A stretch of 64,000 bases of DNA from Allium sativum (GCA_030737875.1 CM060915.1:632588786-632652785); one strand, 5' to 3'; positions 33,214-44,703 are shown, numbered from the stretch's first letter. Numbers and translations: made by a program. Notes: a model not told the origin generated them from the letters alone.

Positions 33214-34460
33214 AAATGTCACAATTGTGGAAAGGAGGGTCACTTGATCAAAAATTGTAAGAGAAGGAAGGCCAATTGCTTTAATTGCGGAGAAGTCGAA
33301 CACTTCTCCAAAGAGTGCCCGAAAACAGGGATCGCAGGGATAGGTCAAAGAGAAGGGACTTCTGGAGGGCAGGTGCATGCTTTCGCGATAAGTGCTCCTG
33401 AAAGAGGTAGAAAAATTTCCATAGAAAGTTTAGTTTCTCTTTCAAACCATCCTGTTAGAACACCTTTTGATTCTGGTGCTTCACACTCATTTATATCTAG
33501 TTCTCTGGTTGAATCTCTGCACTTAATTACTAGTATGGTAGTAGATCCCGTAATCGTTTCAAATCCCATTGGTGGTTCGACTCATTTATCGATGATTTGT
33601 CGGGGTTTGAAAATATCTGTGTTAGGCGTCGAGTTTGAATGCGATGCGTATGTGCTTGGGTTTATGGGCTATGGATTGATTCTAGGAATGGATTGGCTTA
33701 CCATGTATGGGGCTACTCTGGATTGTGAGAGGAGGGTTGTTAGACTCCTAACTTGTCATGGGAAGACCCTCGAAGTTTCTTGTGACCCCCAAGGGTTTGT
33801 TATGCTTAGCTTCCTAGAGTCTCTTGATGCATCCATAGATGATTTGCAATCTATTCATGTGGTTCCAGATTATTCCGATGTCTTTGATGAGGTACAAGGT
33901 TTACCTATAAGGCACGAGATTGACTTTCGCATATATTTGGTGGAAAATGCAATGCCAGTTGCATTACCAGTGTGCCACATGGCTCCAAGGGAAAGGAGGG
34001 AGCTGAGTATGCAAGTAGGGGAGCTACTTGAGAAAGGGTTTATCAGACGAAGCATATCGGAATGGGGTGCTCCAGTAGTATTTGCAACTAAAGCGGATGG
34101 TTCACTTCGTTTGTGTGTTGACTATAGAGAATTGAATAAGCTCACCAAGAGGAATAGACACCCACTTCTGAGGATTGATGATTTATTTAATCAGCTTGTT
34201 GTTGCTTCGGTATTTTCTCAGTTGGACTTGGCTATGGGGTTCCATCAGTTGAGGGTGGCTGAGGATAGCATAGATAAGACCGCTTTCAGAATTCCGGACG
34301 GTTTCTTTGAATGGCTAATTATGCCTTTTGGGTTGACAAATGCACCTGCGTATTTTATTGATTTGATGAGTAGGGTGTTTCGGGAGTTCCTAAACAAATT
34401 TGTCATGGTCTTTGTTGATGATATTTTGATCTTCTCCAAGAATGAAGAAGAGCATGAAAG
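33214..34460 (+). pseudogene. Zinc knuckles, protease and RT of element B, truncated by F
   Basis: One long frame runs from the stop at 33211 into element F. It holds two CX2CX4HX4C knuckles ([15 protein letters not shown] and [15 protein letters not shown]; the second has E where G is usual). The protease motif is [11 protein letters not shown]. The RT runs from [12 protein letters not shown] through DYRELNKLT and MPFGLTNAP to the active site [20 protein letters not shown] substitution replaces the usual ATG/RSG. Five codons after the active site the reading runs into the copia LTR at 34461, so thumb, RNase H and integrase are missing here. Confidence 0.9.
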
Positions 34461-34939
34461 TGTATATGCAGCAATATAGGATCGTGTAGTATGGAGAATA
34501 GGATATAATATCTATATAGCAGAGTAGAAAGCAGTAAATCACACAGTCGATTTATATTGGTTTGGTCCACTGTCCTACGTCCAGTCCCAGACTCACTTCT
34601 GGTATTTCACTAACACCAAAACCCTCACTTCACCCGGAGGAATAGGTTCACAGTTACCCAAACCACTGAACGGGATTTCTTGCCTCAACCACTGAAGAGG
34701 TCTTCACTAATACAGAATAATTGTTGACTCTTTTGTACTCTTGATAACACGGATTGTCGAATATTAAGTACACCCTTCCTATAGTCTTTCCTTGATGATA
34801 ATCGTGAAGTGCGTGAAGGAATATGGAAGTTTAAAAGTCTCAAGTATGAAAGTGGATAGCTTTTTAGAACTTAGAGAGCTTTGAATAAGATAGAGAGAAT
34901 TAGAATAAAATTCGATGATCAGATCATCTAAGCAATTCT

Positions 34940-34948
34940 CTATTTATA
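34940..34948 (-). promoter_or_regulatory. TATA box of LTR F
   Basis: On the - strand TATAAATAG lies about 530 bp into the LTR, 96 or more bases downstream of the palindrome cluster. Confidence 0.6.
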
Positions 34949-35043
34949 ATATATAAATAGATACAACTGATCATGAAGAGTTTTGATGAAGAGATATGGA
35001 TTAAATAGTTGTGTCTCTTCATAAAGGATGCAACTCTTTGGAA

Positions 35044-35226
35044 TTCAGATGTCTAAAAATAAAATTCAGATGTCTGTTTATTTTAAAAATCATGTCAGCA
35101 AGGAAATAGTGTATTTCTGGGGCATTTCAGACGTCTGAAATATATCAACCAGACGTCTGAATATTGTATTTAAAACATTATGTTTCAGCAAACAGACGTC
35201 TGAAATTTTTAGACCAAACGTCTGTT
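35044..35226. repeat. Cluster of CAGACGTCTG palindromes in LTR F
   Basis: Six copies lie within 183 bp. TCAGACGTCTGA at 35127-35138 is a perfect 12-bp palindrome. Near-copies start at about 35044, 35065, 35149, 35192 and 35213. Each has an ACGT or ATGT core. They lie upstream of the TATA box in element orientation. Six more occur at 37246-37426. Confidence 0.85.
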
Positions 35227-35477
35227 TTCTGTTATCAGCCTAATCCTTGCCTATTTTTCAATGAAAAACTATATATATAAAATATGTGTGTGTGTAATCA
35301 TCAAGGAAGACTTTAACATATGAATCTAGGACTAATAGACTCTTACAACATATAAATGATCTTCGTTTTGTGTCCTTGAGTCAGATTGTCGAAAGTATCT
35401 TCCTACAACATAGAATTAGTTGAATATATATGCTTATAGTTGTCATAGTCAAAATACTCATATAGCGGGATCCAACA

Positions 35478-35605
35478 TTCTCCCCCTTTTTGACTAATGA
35501 CAACTATATATGCCACCCCTGTCAATATGCATATAATTTCACTTGTTTTTTATATGCTCCCCATGTCAATATGCATACAATATCACGTTTTCTCCCCCTT
35601 TGTCA
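35478..35605 (-). other. Polypurine tract of element F and upstream duplicates
   Basis: On the - strand CAAAAAGGGGGAGAA (35492-35478) abuts the 3' LTR. A second tract with AAAGGGGGAGAAA lies at about 35600-35588, and a weaker GGGGAGCAT copy near 35555. Each is flanked by TGACA-type words, showing tandem duplication of the tract region. Confidence 0.75.
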
Positions 35606-35986
35606 TTTGACAAAAAGGAATACTTAAGAAAAATTGAAGCATGAATGCAATACACACGAGTATACATAGAATATAAACATAAAGTATGAACATTTATGAC
35701 ATCACACATACATGCACATAGTAGAGTTTTATGCAAAAATAAGAGAAGTAGAAAAATATTGCACAACACAAACTAAATAAAATAGGCAAAATATTTAACC
35801 ATACCACCTTCAATACTTATATATCCGCGGAAGTAGATCCTACAAGAGATGTGCCATCGTTCGATGGTGAGCTTTGTTTGGAATTCGGAACTTCTTTGGG
35901 AGAATTAGATGACCATTGAAATGGTGCTGGAGCTTGTGCTTGAGTTGAAGAAGTGTCGGTGTAAGAAACTACATCCCAAATTTTAT

Positions 35987-37062
35987 TTAAAAACCTTTGA
36001 TTGAGTTAAACTTTTTGTTTGTTTGCTTTTCAAAATGTTTTAGGTCTTTGTGAATTTTTGATTGATTGCGAGAAAGCGTAACCAAAGCTTGTTTGGAGGA
36101 AGTGTCTGGAGAGATAATTTCAATGCCTTCTTCTTCTTCTTCCCGTAGGCGTTGACGATGAGAAGGCTCAGCAACTAAAGTTTCCGGTTGAGTAGCAACA
36201 TGTTGAGTCCAATCCTCAAAAGATATGTATTCTAAGGTTGGCGGATTTGGATCAATATCCATTAGTTTTAATGTTTTAGAACCAATTTCTTTAATACTCT
36301 TAGAAGGAGTCTCTGGTATAATAACTTCACAAGTAGTAAGTATACGAGTGATATATGCACCGTAATGGATAGTCTTGTATTTACGCTTGAGAGTAATATT
36401 TTTCCATTCGTCTATGATAATCTTAGCCCAATTGATTTGCTTTCTTGAGTATAGTGCATATAAAGCCTGAAAGTCACGTTTGTATACTTTTTTATAACTT
36501 CCTGTGTGTGGTTGGATTGTTCAGACTAAGATACAGTTTGATAGACGAGCTTATGGTCGAAGTTGGGTGGAAGTAAGTTGACGAATACCAATGAGATTAT
36601 CGGAGAGAAATTTATGAGATGTCTCATCTCTTGTACTCATATCCACTTCTATCGTATCTATGTCAACCCCTTGCCAAGCACAAGTTATGATTTGCCCCAA
36701 ACGTTGAATTGGGAGTAAAATTCTTTTTCCACAAACCATTGTCCAAACACAATCTTTTTGTTCTGAGGGTTTGTATGGTCAAGATTCATATTGGCTAAAA
36801 ATAATTTGCATAAAAGAGGGTATATAGGGACATCATTCGTCTTGAAATCAACCAAAGATTCAAAATTGTAATACCATGCATATTGTAGTAGACGATAGTT
36901 GGAGAAAGCATCGAATTTAACAAAGGCTCCTTCAAAAAATTTGGATTTGGACATTGCTTTGTACCTTGTTTTTGTCGTGTCATCCCAAAGCCATTTTTGA
37001 ATCAAATCTTCAGATGGTGATGCAGTTGTTGTCTCTCTTAGGCGTTTTCCACGATTTGCCAT
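35987..37062 (-). pseudogene. Extra frame of element F between pol and the 3' LTR, decayed
   Basis: The start is at 37062 (MANRGKRLRETTTASPSEDL) and about 360 codons can be followed in three frame segments (37062-36685, 36739-36551, 36262-35987) with further decay between them. The middle part, with ALYALYSRKQINWAKIII-like sequence on the - strand near 36400-36470, resembles the putative plant transposon protein domain found in several plant retrotransposons. The end is acidic and coiled (REEEEEGIEI). Its place, after RNase H and before the polypurine tract, is that of the env-like third gene of some Sireviruses. No signal peptide or membrane segment is visible, so an envelope role is not supported. 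Confidence 0.55.
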
Positions 37063-37245
37063 TATTTTTGTGATGAAAAGTTGATAATTTTGTTTGATTT
37101 TGAAAATTGGGGGCTAGGGTTTTTATTGAGAGTGAAAGGGTAAAAGTAAAAGTGAAGAGATGAATGGTAAAAAGGTGGGTAGATGAGGAGTTATAATGAG
37201 TAATCGACGTGAATTTTTATTTTTTTAAAACATTTCTGCGATGAT

Positions 37246-37426
37246 TCAGTCGTCTGAACTGGAGGGGTCAGACGTCTAAATTTGGGGAAAAATTGACCCG
37301 CAAAGAATTAGTTCATTTTAAGCACTTTTCAGACGTCCGTTTTAAATTACTCAGACGTCTGTTTTTGAAGTGAAATATTTTATTCTCAAATTTCAGACGT
37401 CTGATTTATTTAAATCAGACGTCTGT
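37246..37426. repeat. Second cluster of CAGACGTCTG palindromes, 3' region of F
   Basis: Six copies lie within 181 bp, starting at about 37246, 37268, 37329, 37351, 37393 and 37415. The copy at 37393-37404 is the perfect TCAGACGTCTGA. They sit in the gap between the two extra frames, 2 kb from the LTR cluster. Confidence 0.85.
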
Positions 37427-37501
37427 TTATATAGACAGATGTAATATTTGCCTTATATGCAAACGAAATTTGTTAATACAAGTAAAAATTATATAAGTTG
37501 T

Positions 37502-38041
37502 TTATTTGCCGGATGGAGGAGTCTTTGTAGGGGTTGTATAGATTTTCCCTTCATTTGTGTGATAATTCTTTTTCCAAGAATTCAGACTATAAGATGGACG
37601 CTGTGAAGAGTAGCAATAGAATTTATTAGTAAGATTAACCGGATCTTCTTTAGTGCGATGAGGCGCAGATGGATCGATAGGATCTGAAGGAATCGGTAGC
37701 GGCGAAGATACATCTTTCAGTTTTGGTCCACAAAATTTATAAATCATCTTTCCAAGAAGACTCAAGCGGGATGCTGTCACTTTTTGTTCGAAATATAATT
37801 CTTTTTGAAGCGCTATTTGTTCACTTTGATAGTGATGAATGTCGTCTATTTTCCTCTTCGTGTCTGGAGATGAAAACAAAGCTCTTTTTGCCTTCTTAGA
37901 ATCAGGAGTATATCCTGTATGATAATTTCCCGAGCGATAATGTGGTTCATTCGTTGGAGTTGGTGTAGGTAGTTTAGGAGAATCGGATGAATTTTCGGTT
38001 GTGAAGGTGATGTTGATAGATGAATTTGAACTTGAAGACAT
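37502..38041 (-). CDS. Unknown 179-residue protein of element F
   Basis: The frame is intact from ATG at 38041 to stop. The product is serine-rich at the N-terminus (MSSSSNSSINITFTTENSS), then proline- and lysine-rich (SKKAKRALFSSPDTKRK, a possible nuclear signal). A helical stretch at about residues 65-105 is followed by a basic, tyrosine- and serine-rich tail. I do not recognise a family. It lies between RNase H and the decayed frame at 35987-37062 on the same strand. It may be an accessory protein of the element or the 5' part of one broken third gene. Confidence 0.45.
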   Translation of the reverse strand: MSSSSNSSINITFTTENSSDSPKLPTPTPTNEPHYRSGNYHTGYTPDSKKAKRALFSSPDTKRKIDDIHHYQSEQIALQKELYFEQKVTASRLSLLGKMIYKFCGPKLKDVSSPLPIPSDPIDPSAPHRTKEDPVNLTNKFYCYSSQRPSYSLNSWKKNYHTNEGKIYTTPTKTPPSGK

Positions 38042-38233
38042 TTATTGGATTTTTAGAGTTATGAAGACTATTGTTTAAGAGATGTAGAAATATATAGAAG
38101 TGATTATGTAAAGAATGTGAGGTCGTTAAATTTATAACCAGAGAATTTTGTATTGAAGAGAGCATTTTTAGGAAGCTATCTAAACTTAGGTATTAGATAA
38201 ATTATAAAACAACAAGTTTGTTGTGATGAAAAA

Positions 38234-39545
38234 TTATAAGTCTTTAACAGATATTATTCCTAGTTCATGTCTTAGCTTTATAAAATTATTTTCCAAAAGG
38301 GGTTTGGTGAAAATATCAGCAATCTAGTTCTCAGTTGATACGTATTCTAAATTGATTATGTCCTTTTCTATATTATCTCTTAAGAAATGATGTCGTAAGT
38401 CTATATGTTTAGTTCTAGAGTGATTTACTGGATTTTTAGACAAATTTATTGCACTTGTATTGTCATAATATATTGTAGATTTAGTTAAGTTTACTCCAAA
38501 ATCTCTGAGTGTTTGTTGCATGTATATTACTTGTGCACATGCTAAAGCAGCAGATATGTATTCTGCTTAACATGTAGAAAGAAATACACAATTTTGCTTC
38601 TTACTGAACCAAGATACAAGTGATTTTCCAATGAAATGACATGTACCACTTATACTTTTTCTATCCGTCCGGGATCCACCAAAATCAGCATCGCTGTAAG
38701 ATACTAATTCGAATGGACATCCTTTTGGATATAATAGACCGAAATCTTTTGTATTATTGAGATATCTTAAAATTCTTTTTACTGCTCTATAATGTGATTC
38801 TTTAGGATCCGACTGAAATCGTGCACATAAACATACACTCATCATAATATTAGGACGACTCGCAGTTAAATACAATAAAGAACCAATTATACTTCTATAT
38901 AATTCTTGATCAACGCTTTTTCCATTTTCATCTTTTTCAAGATGAACTGAAGTACTCATTGGTGTTGGCTTACTTGAAGTATTGTCTAAGCCAAATCGTT
39001 TAATTAAATTATTACAATATTTTTCTTGGTAAATAAAAATACCATTTGAAATTTGTTTAATTTGTAGTCCAAGAAAGTATGATAGTTCTCCCATATGAGA
39101 CATTTCAAATTCTTTTGTCATTATAGTAGAAAACTCTTTACATAAGTTTTCATTAGTTGATCCAAAAATGATATCATCTACATAAATTTTATAATCAAAA
39201 TATCTTTATTTGTATTTTTAATGAAAAAAGTTTGATATGCTTTTCCTATTTGAAAACCCGAATGTATCAAATAGCTTTTAAGTCGTTCATACAAAGCACG
39301 AGGTGCTTGTTTTAAACCATATAATGCCTTTTTAAGTTTATAGACATGAACAAGATATTTTTCATATTTGAATAGTGGAGGTTGTTCTATGTAAACATTT
39401 TCTTTAATAAATCCATTTAAGAAAGCACTTTTCACGTCCATTTGATAAAGTTTGAAATTATAAAAACTTGCATATGCTAATAAAATACGTATAGCTTCTA
39501 GTCTTGCTACGGGTGTGAAAGTTTCTTCATAATCAATACCTTCTT
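38234..39545 (-). pseudogene. Pol of element F, second part: RT and RNase H
   Basis: It starts at the insertion junction with [12 protein letters not shown] and [24 protein letters not shown] RT sequence. It continues through [14 protein letters not shown], the YVDD catalytic motif (39184-39173) and HMGELSYFLGLQI. The RNase H domain has VSYSDADFGGSRTDRKSISG, YDNTSAINL and IADIFTKPL. Stops and frameshifts occur near 39178, 38567 and 38324, so the enzyme is not intact. The upstream part of RT is at 61577 onward, beyond element C. Confidence 0.9.
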
Positions 39546-40273
39546 TGTAACAACCCGGAATTTGGGGCCAATTTAAAAAATTTATTTTAGAAATTTTAAG
39601 GGATTTTAAATATTTGAAATAAATTATTTTAAATAATAACGACTAGAAATTTATTTTAATCGAAGTTAATACAAATATATTTAATTTAATTATAAAAGAA
39701 ATTATAAATAGCACGGTAGTTTGAAAAGTCAAATCTGAACTTTGACCGACTGTACAGGATGCAGAATAAATCGGATTTTGGTGAAACCAAAAATATTAGA
39801 ATCTATTTAAAAATATCTTTCCAACGAATCCGGAAAATCGGAATTTCATAGCGGGAATTAAAAGTTATGGCCAATTGAAATTTCAGAATAGTCGCTGTAG
39901 AATTTCTAAATATATTTTAATATTAAAAATGGCCATTTTTCAACCGGTCTCGGAATTCGACAAAATTTGTTTTGTTGGGACCGTATCATCAAAACAAAGC
40001 CAGAAATAATTTTTCTGGATTTTTCTGAGTTCGTATGTGGCTCCGGTAAAATTAAAAAGTACGTTCGAATTTAATATTAAAGATTTATTTTAAAGTAAAA
40101 TAAACATGTTGTAAACTTCAGAATTATACTTCGGCACTAGCGCCATTGCATTCAGAAGACGTCAAAACATATTGTTCGACTGTCGTTGCGCTCCGTTTGG
40201 AGATTGAACGGAAAAACCCAAATTTTGAAATTAATTAAATTAAAAATAAAAGGAAAATACACTCAAATACATG

Positions 40274-40281
40274 TATAAATA
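40274..40281 (+). promoter_or_regulatory. TATA box of LTR C
   Basis: TATAAATA lies 729 bp into the LTR, followed by a CT-rich leader like that of cellular plant genes. The matching copy in the 3' LTR is at 57391-57398. Confidence 0.65.
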
Positions 40282-40650
40282 CATGAATGAACAGTAGCTT
40301 CTTCTTCCTGTTCGTTTCACCGCCGCCTAACCCATTCCCATCAAATCTTCTTCCTTCGATTTCTCCTTCGTTTCTCAACGAAATTCTTCGCCGTAGTACA
40401 ACTTTTCGAAGAGATTTTCGTGTTCTTCGATTCTAGACCGGAATCAAAGCCTCTCGTGGCCTGTAGTCGCCGCCCCAACCTCCCAAACCCGCCGCCGTCG
40501 CGCCTAATCCGGGCCTACCACGGCGAACCGCAACCCCCCTTCTCTCGGAGATTTTAGCCCTCTTCTAGCTCTCCGACGCCACGCAATCGGTTCTGGAAAC
40601 CATCAACTACATCTCACGATTTCTGGAATTAAAGATTTGAACAAATTGAA

Positions 40651-40846
40651 ATTATAAAGGTAAGAACATTTCAGATCTTGCGACGCTTTTATCTGTTACA
40701 GTAGCAGTTGTGAAAAGAAATTTGATAATTTGTTCATATAAACTTCAAACCGAAAAAAAAAATTCATATCCGAGAGAACCGTGACATCAAATACGACTTT
40801 TAAAAAAAAAGCGATTGGGACAAATTCTTATCCAATCAAGGTGAGA
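40651..40846 (+). other. Splice-donor-like sites in the leader of element C
   Basis: AAG|GTAAGA at 40660 and AAG|GTGAGA at 40841 end the GC-rich leader, after which the sequence turns AT-rich. The copies in the 3' LTR keep both (GTATGA near 57777 and GTGAGA near 57957). A long leader intron is possible. Confidence 0.35.
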
Positions 40847-41219
40847 TTCTATTTTAAATAATTAAATAAATTTAATTATTAATTTTTCTTTGTTATTTAA
40901 ATAATTGAATGGTGAATGAAGTAGATCAGAGATGTGATAATATTCTGAATGATTGTTTGGTTTATCTGTGTGTATAATTCCAGATCTGCTAGTTAAAAAT
41001 TTCAGATCTGTATGTGTTGGAAAATATGAATAATCATTTTGTTTAATTTTGTCGAATCATGTTTTGTTGATATTCTATGAATCATGTATATATAAAAATA
41101 TCACCTTGTTCATGTTTTTGAATTGAACTAGAAATTTCAATTCAATACCACCTTGTTGTTATTTGATTTGACTAGACCTTTTTAGTTCAAATATAATATT
41201 GATATAATGTTTGTAGGAT

Positions 41220-42310
41220 TGAAATATGACGATATGACAGAAATTACATTTATATTTAATGTGATTAGGACATGAATTTTTCACCGCAATAAAAATTACA
41301 TTTGTAGGTGATAAATAAAAGTATGATTTTGCGATGCAATATAAATTACATTTTCTCTTAATGTAATTAAAGACATGAATTTACATTGTAATAAAAAAAA
41401 AGACATTTTTTTACATTGTAATTAAAAAGACATGATTTTTACAATGTAAACAAAATTACATTTTTTATAAAGGTATAAAGAAAATTACTCTTTACTAAAA
41501 ACAAAAAGGAAAAAAAATGACGGTATGAAATAAAAATTAGATTTTTATTAAAAATAAAAAGACACGATTAACGGTATAATAAAAAGATTAGATTTTTGCA
41601 TTGTAAATAAAAAGATTAGATTTTTGCATTGTAAATAAAAAGATTAGATTTTTACATTGTAAATAAAAAGATTAGGTTTTTACATTATAAATGAAATTTG
41701 TACCGCATAGAAAATTACATTTTTATATGTAATTAAAAGACATGAAATTTATACCGCATAGAAAATTACATTTTTATATGTAATTAAAGGACATGAAATT
41801 TATACTGCATAAATAGCATTACATTTTTATATGTAATTAAAAAAATAGAATTTACATGTAAAATAAAATTATATTTTTATATGTAAAGTAAGAATGAGAA
41901 TTTGCATTGAAAATAAAATTACATTTCTATATGTAATTAAAGAATAGGATTTTACATTGTAAATCAAAAAGCAAGATTGGACATGTTATGTTAACGACAT
42001 CTCTAATGTAATTAAAATGTAGAATTTGATGTTGTAAATAAAATTACATTTTTAATGACATTTAAAAAGATAGAATTTTTCACCATTATGTTAATTACAT
42101 TTTTAATGTCATTAAAATGGGGATTTTTTGCATTGTAGATTATTACATCTTAATGTTATTAAAAGAATGGATTTTCAATGAAATTATAAGAATGTAATTA
42201 AAAGAATAAAAGAATGAAATGCAACGTTGAAATATAATTTACATTTTTATGTAAACAAAAGAATATAGAAATAAAAGAATGTTTTTAAATGTTGAAATAT
42301 TATCATCATT
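41220..42310. repeat. AT-rich repeat array in LTR C
   Basis: Many degenerate copies of TTACATTTTTATATGTAA-like words occur, which are near-palindromic. A clear 28-bp tandem of AAAAAGATTAGATTTTTGCA type has about four units (41579-41690). About three units of ~52 bp contain TTTATACCGCATAG (41690-41830). The array is matched in the 3' LTR at about 58325-59410. Confidence 0.75.
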
Positions 42311-44479
42311 TTAAATGAATTAAAAATGAATGGAGATCGGAAGTTGTTTAGCTCGTTGTTAAATTGAACGACGTTATTATGGTTAAACGGTTTACATTTA
42401 TATATTTATATACAAATATAAATAAATTTAAACGAATCGAGCGCGGTAGTTCACGTTTTGGAATCGTACATTTAAACGACTATAACGAAAGATCCGACCG
42501 TCGGATTTTCTCAAAACGAAACCATTAGGACTGCTTTAGGAAGAAATTTCCAATGATATAAAATACGTTAAAATCCAACAGTTAGATGTTGAGAAATGTG
42601 TAAATCAAAATTGGTTGAAAGCAGCGCCAGGGTCGCCCTCGACCAGGAGCGTCGTTAAATAAAGATTTAATTATTTTAAATAATTAAAGATAAGAATTAA
42701 TCGTTATAAAATAATATAACGATATGAAATGGGTTTTCACAAATTATATATGCGAGAATTATTTGGAAAGTCCGAGTTAATCTCATTCCAAATAATCAAA
42801 CGACGTTAAAAATCGAAGTTTAGAAGACGGCGATTGAAGACCGTCAATCTTCCCATTGAGTGGACAACGATCGAGGCCCTGAATTGACTTGCTCCCAATT
42901 CAAGCGTCATGGTAATTGTCCAAACGAACATGTTGATTGCATGGATATGCGGGTACCTCTTTTCCGTATAGGACGTACGTGACGAGGGTATCTCCAGTTT
43001 CATTCAGACCTAGAACGGACTTATAAATGGAATGTGTGTCCGACATTGTACTCCTTTATATTGTATTTATTTATTTTCTGCCGAATGTATGAATGATTGG
43101 TGGCGGAGAATTCATTCTCTTGCTTAACACCCTTTTATATATTTTGGCAAAGGATTGATAGTGTGATATGGAGTGTCAGTGTGGCATACCAAGATGCAAT
43201 GATCAAGGTTTCTTGTTGAAAAGCAGAACCTTGTGGTGACGATCAATGCACAGCTTGAATAAGCATAGCTTTGTGTATTACGTAGCTTCATGAGCCTCAC
43301 TACCCGGTTGAGTCTAAAATAGAGCAAGGGAACGCAGGGAGAGCAGCATGTTTCTTTCTAGCGAGAAGTGATGTTTGGGTTTTACACGGCCCGACATTTT
43401 ACTTATGTGGATGATGGAATGAGGCGCCTCGGATATTAGGTCCTATAGGACCGGGAAACGTGTGTTCAGGAATTGCCAATCCGCAAAATCGTATGTGTGG
43501 ACCGGCCCTGCAGGATCCAAGGGTTCACTGCGGGGTATCCTAAGACATTAGCTAGAGTGTCTCGAATCGGTAATGAGAAAGTTCCTAGCCTTGACTCACG
43601 ATGGAAAACCAAATTCCCAATACAACCCTATGGACTTGATTGTATTACTAGTACGGAGGCATAGTATATGGTAGCTATGCTTCCTAGGATTGATACATTT
43701 ATTTTGGAATTTTTTTATATACACTAATAATAATATCAAATTCGTTTTATCGTACCAAGCATATTTAATCATCATAAGGTAAAACTCTATCCTCTGGTTT
43801 GCATTGCATTGTGTGATGGGACTTAAGTCTTATGATGATTCCATTTTTCCAAAGGCATTGCGTTGTTTTACGATTTATTTATTTATATGTTCAGTCACCT
43901 TAATTTATGCACGGCAATCCATTGGAATAAACCCTTTCCGCGTCAGCGGCGTGGTCTTTGTATTTTCCTTATTACTATTAGTTAAATTAGTTAAGAATTC
44001 TCACACCAGTCCCATGACTGACTCGTAGTTTGTTTTCACCTTTGCAAACTCGGGTGCCCTCTTTTCTACACGGGCAGCCAAATGGTAGGTTTCACTTTCT
44101 TTGGAGTTGCTGTCTTTGGAGCTTTCTTGGTGTTGCTTAGTTGAGGTGATGATTTGGAGCTATGAAGACTATCTATCATTTATCTTTTGTTTGCATTTTA
44201 TCTTTAGACCTTGAGACATCCAAAACTTATTTTATTTCATGTTGTTCTATTTTGAAGTTGAAACTTATTTCCTTTTGCTGAAACTTGATGTAATAATTTA
44301 GGACTCTGTGACTGTGGAATTCTGTGGTTGATGACATTCATATTTCTGCTGCTATGATGTTATTATTCTATAGTTTTCCTATGCTATGTTGTATATGTGA
44401 TATGTATTGTTGTATTTATGTTGTATTCCAAATGATTACTCCTTACTTTCATTCCGTGGAAGTTTGGGGTTATCACAGT

Positions 44480-44491
44480 TGGTATAAGAGC
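44480..44491 (+). other. Primer-binding site of element C
   Basis: TGGTATAAGAGC lies two bases after the LTR end. One base differs from the tRNA-Met-type site of A, B, D and G. Confidence 0.8.
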
Positions 44492-44703
44492 TTTAGTTAA
44501 CCTTAGCTTTGGAGTATAACATATTTATAACAATTTGTTAACATAGAATCACTAATATTCTATGGCGAACAGTTCATTAGAGTTACATAATAGTCAGTCA
44601 TTTTATCGCCATCCTTTTTATCCATCCTTTTATCTTATCATTCCTTAAAATCACCATTACAGTTGTTCTGACTCTTTCCTGGATCGTACAGAACTAACTA
44701 AAA

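Larger units (their letters stand above)
23075..34460 (+). mobile_element. Ty3/gypsy LTR retrotransposon B (relative of A), cut by F
   Basis: The LTR starts TGTAACACCCCG at 23075 and ends GGTGTCACA at 32226 after removing insertion E, giving about 2.93 kb. Primer site, gag, zinc knuckles, protease and RT follow with the same organisation and clear protein similarity to element A. The coding part is interrupted by two in-frame stops and one frameshift. It is cut at 34460, just after FVDDILIFS, by copia element F. The remaining pol and 3' LTR are outside the window. Confidence 0.92.
34461..35477 (-). repeat. 3' LTR of element F (1,017 bp)
   Basis: Read on the - strand, it starts TGTTGGATCCCGC at 35477 and ends TGCATATACA at 34461. 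It contains a cluster of CAGACGTCTG palindromes (35044-35226), a TATA box (34948-34940) and a TG microsatellite (about 35286-35295). No second copy lies in the window. Confidence 0.82.
39546..44477 (+). repeat. 5' LTR of element C (4,932 bp)
   Basis: It runs from TGTAACAACCCGG to GGGGTTATCACA. Contents in order are a GCGCCATTGCATTC word (40140), a TATA box (40274-40281), a C-rich GC-rich leader (40310-40620), two splice-donor-like sites (40660, 40841), an AT-rich repeat array (41220-42310), a CAAGGTT/AACCTTG hairpin (about 43204-43233) and a GGTCCTATAGGACC palindrome (about 43440). Short open frames inside are not coding. Confidence 0.93.
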
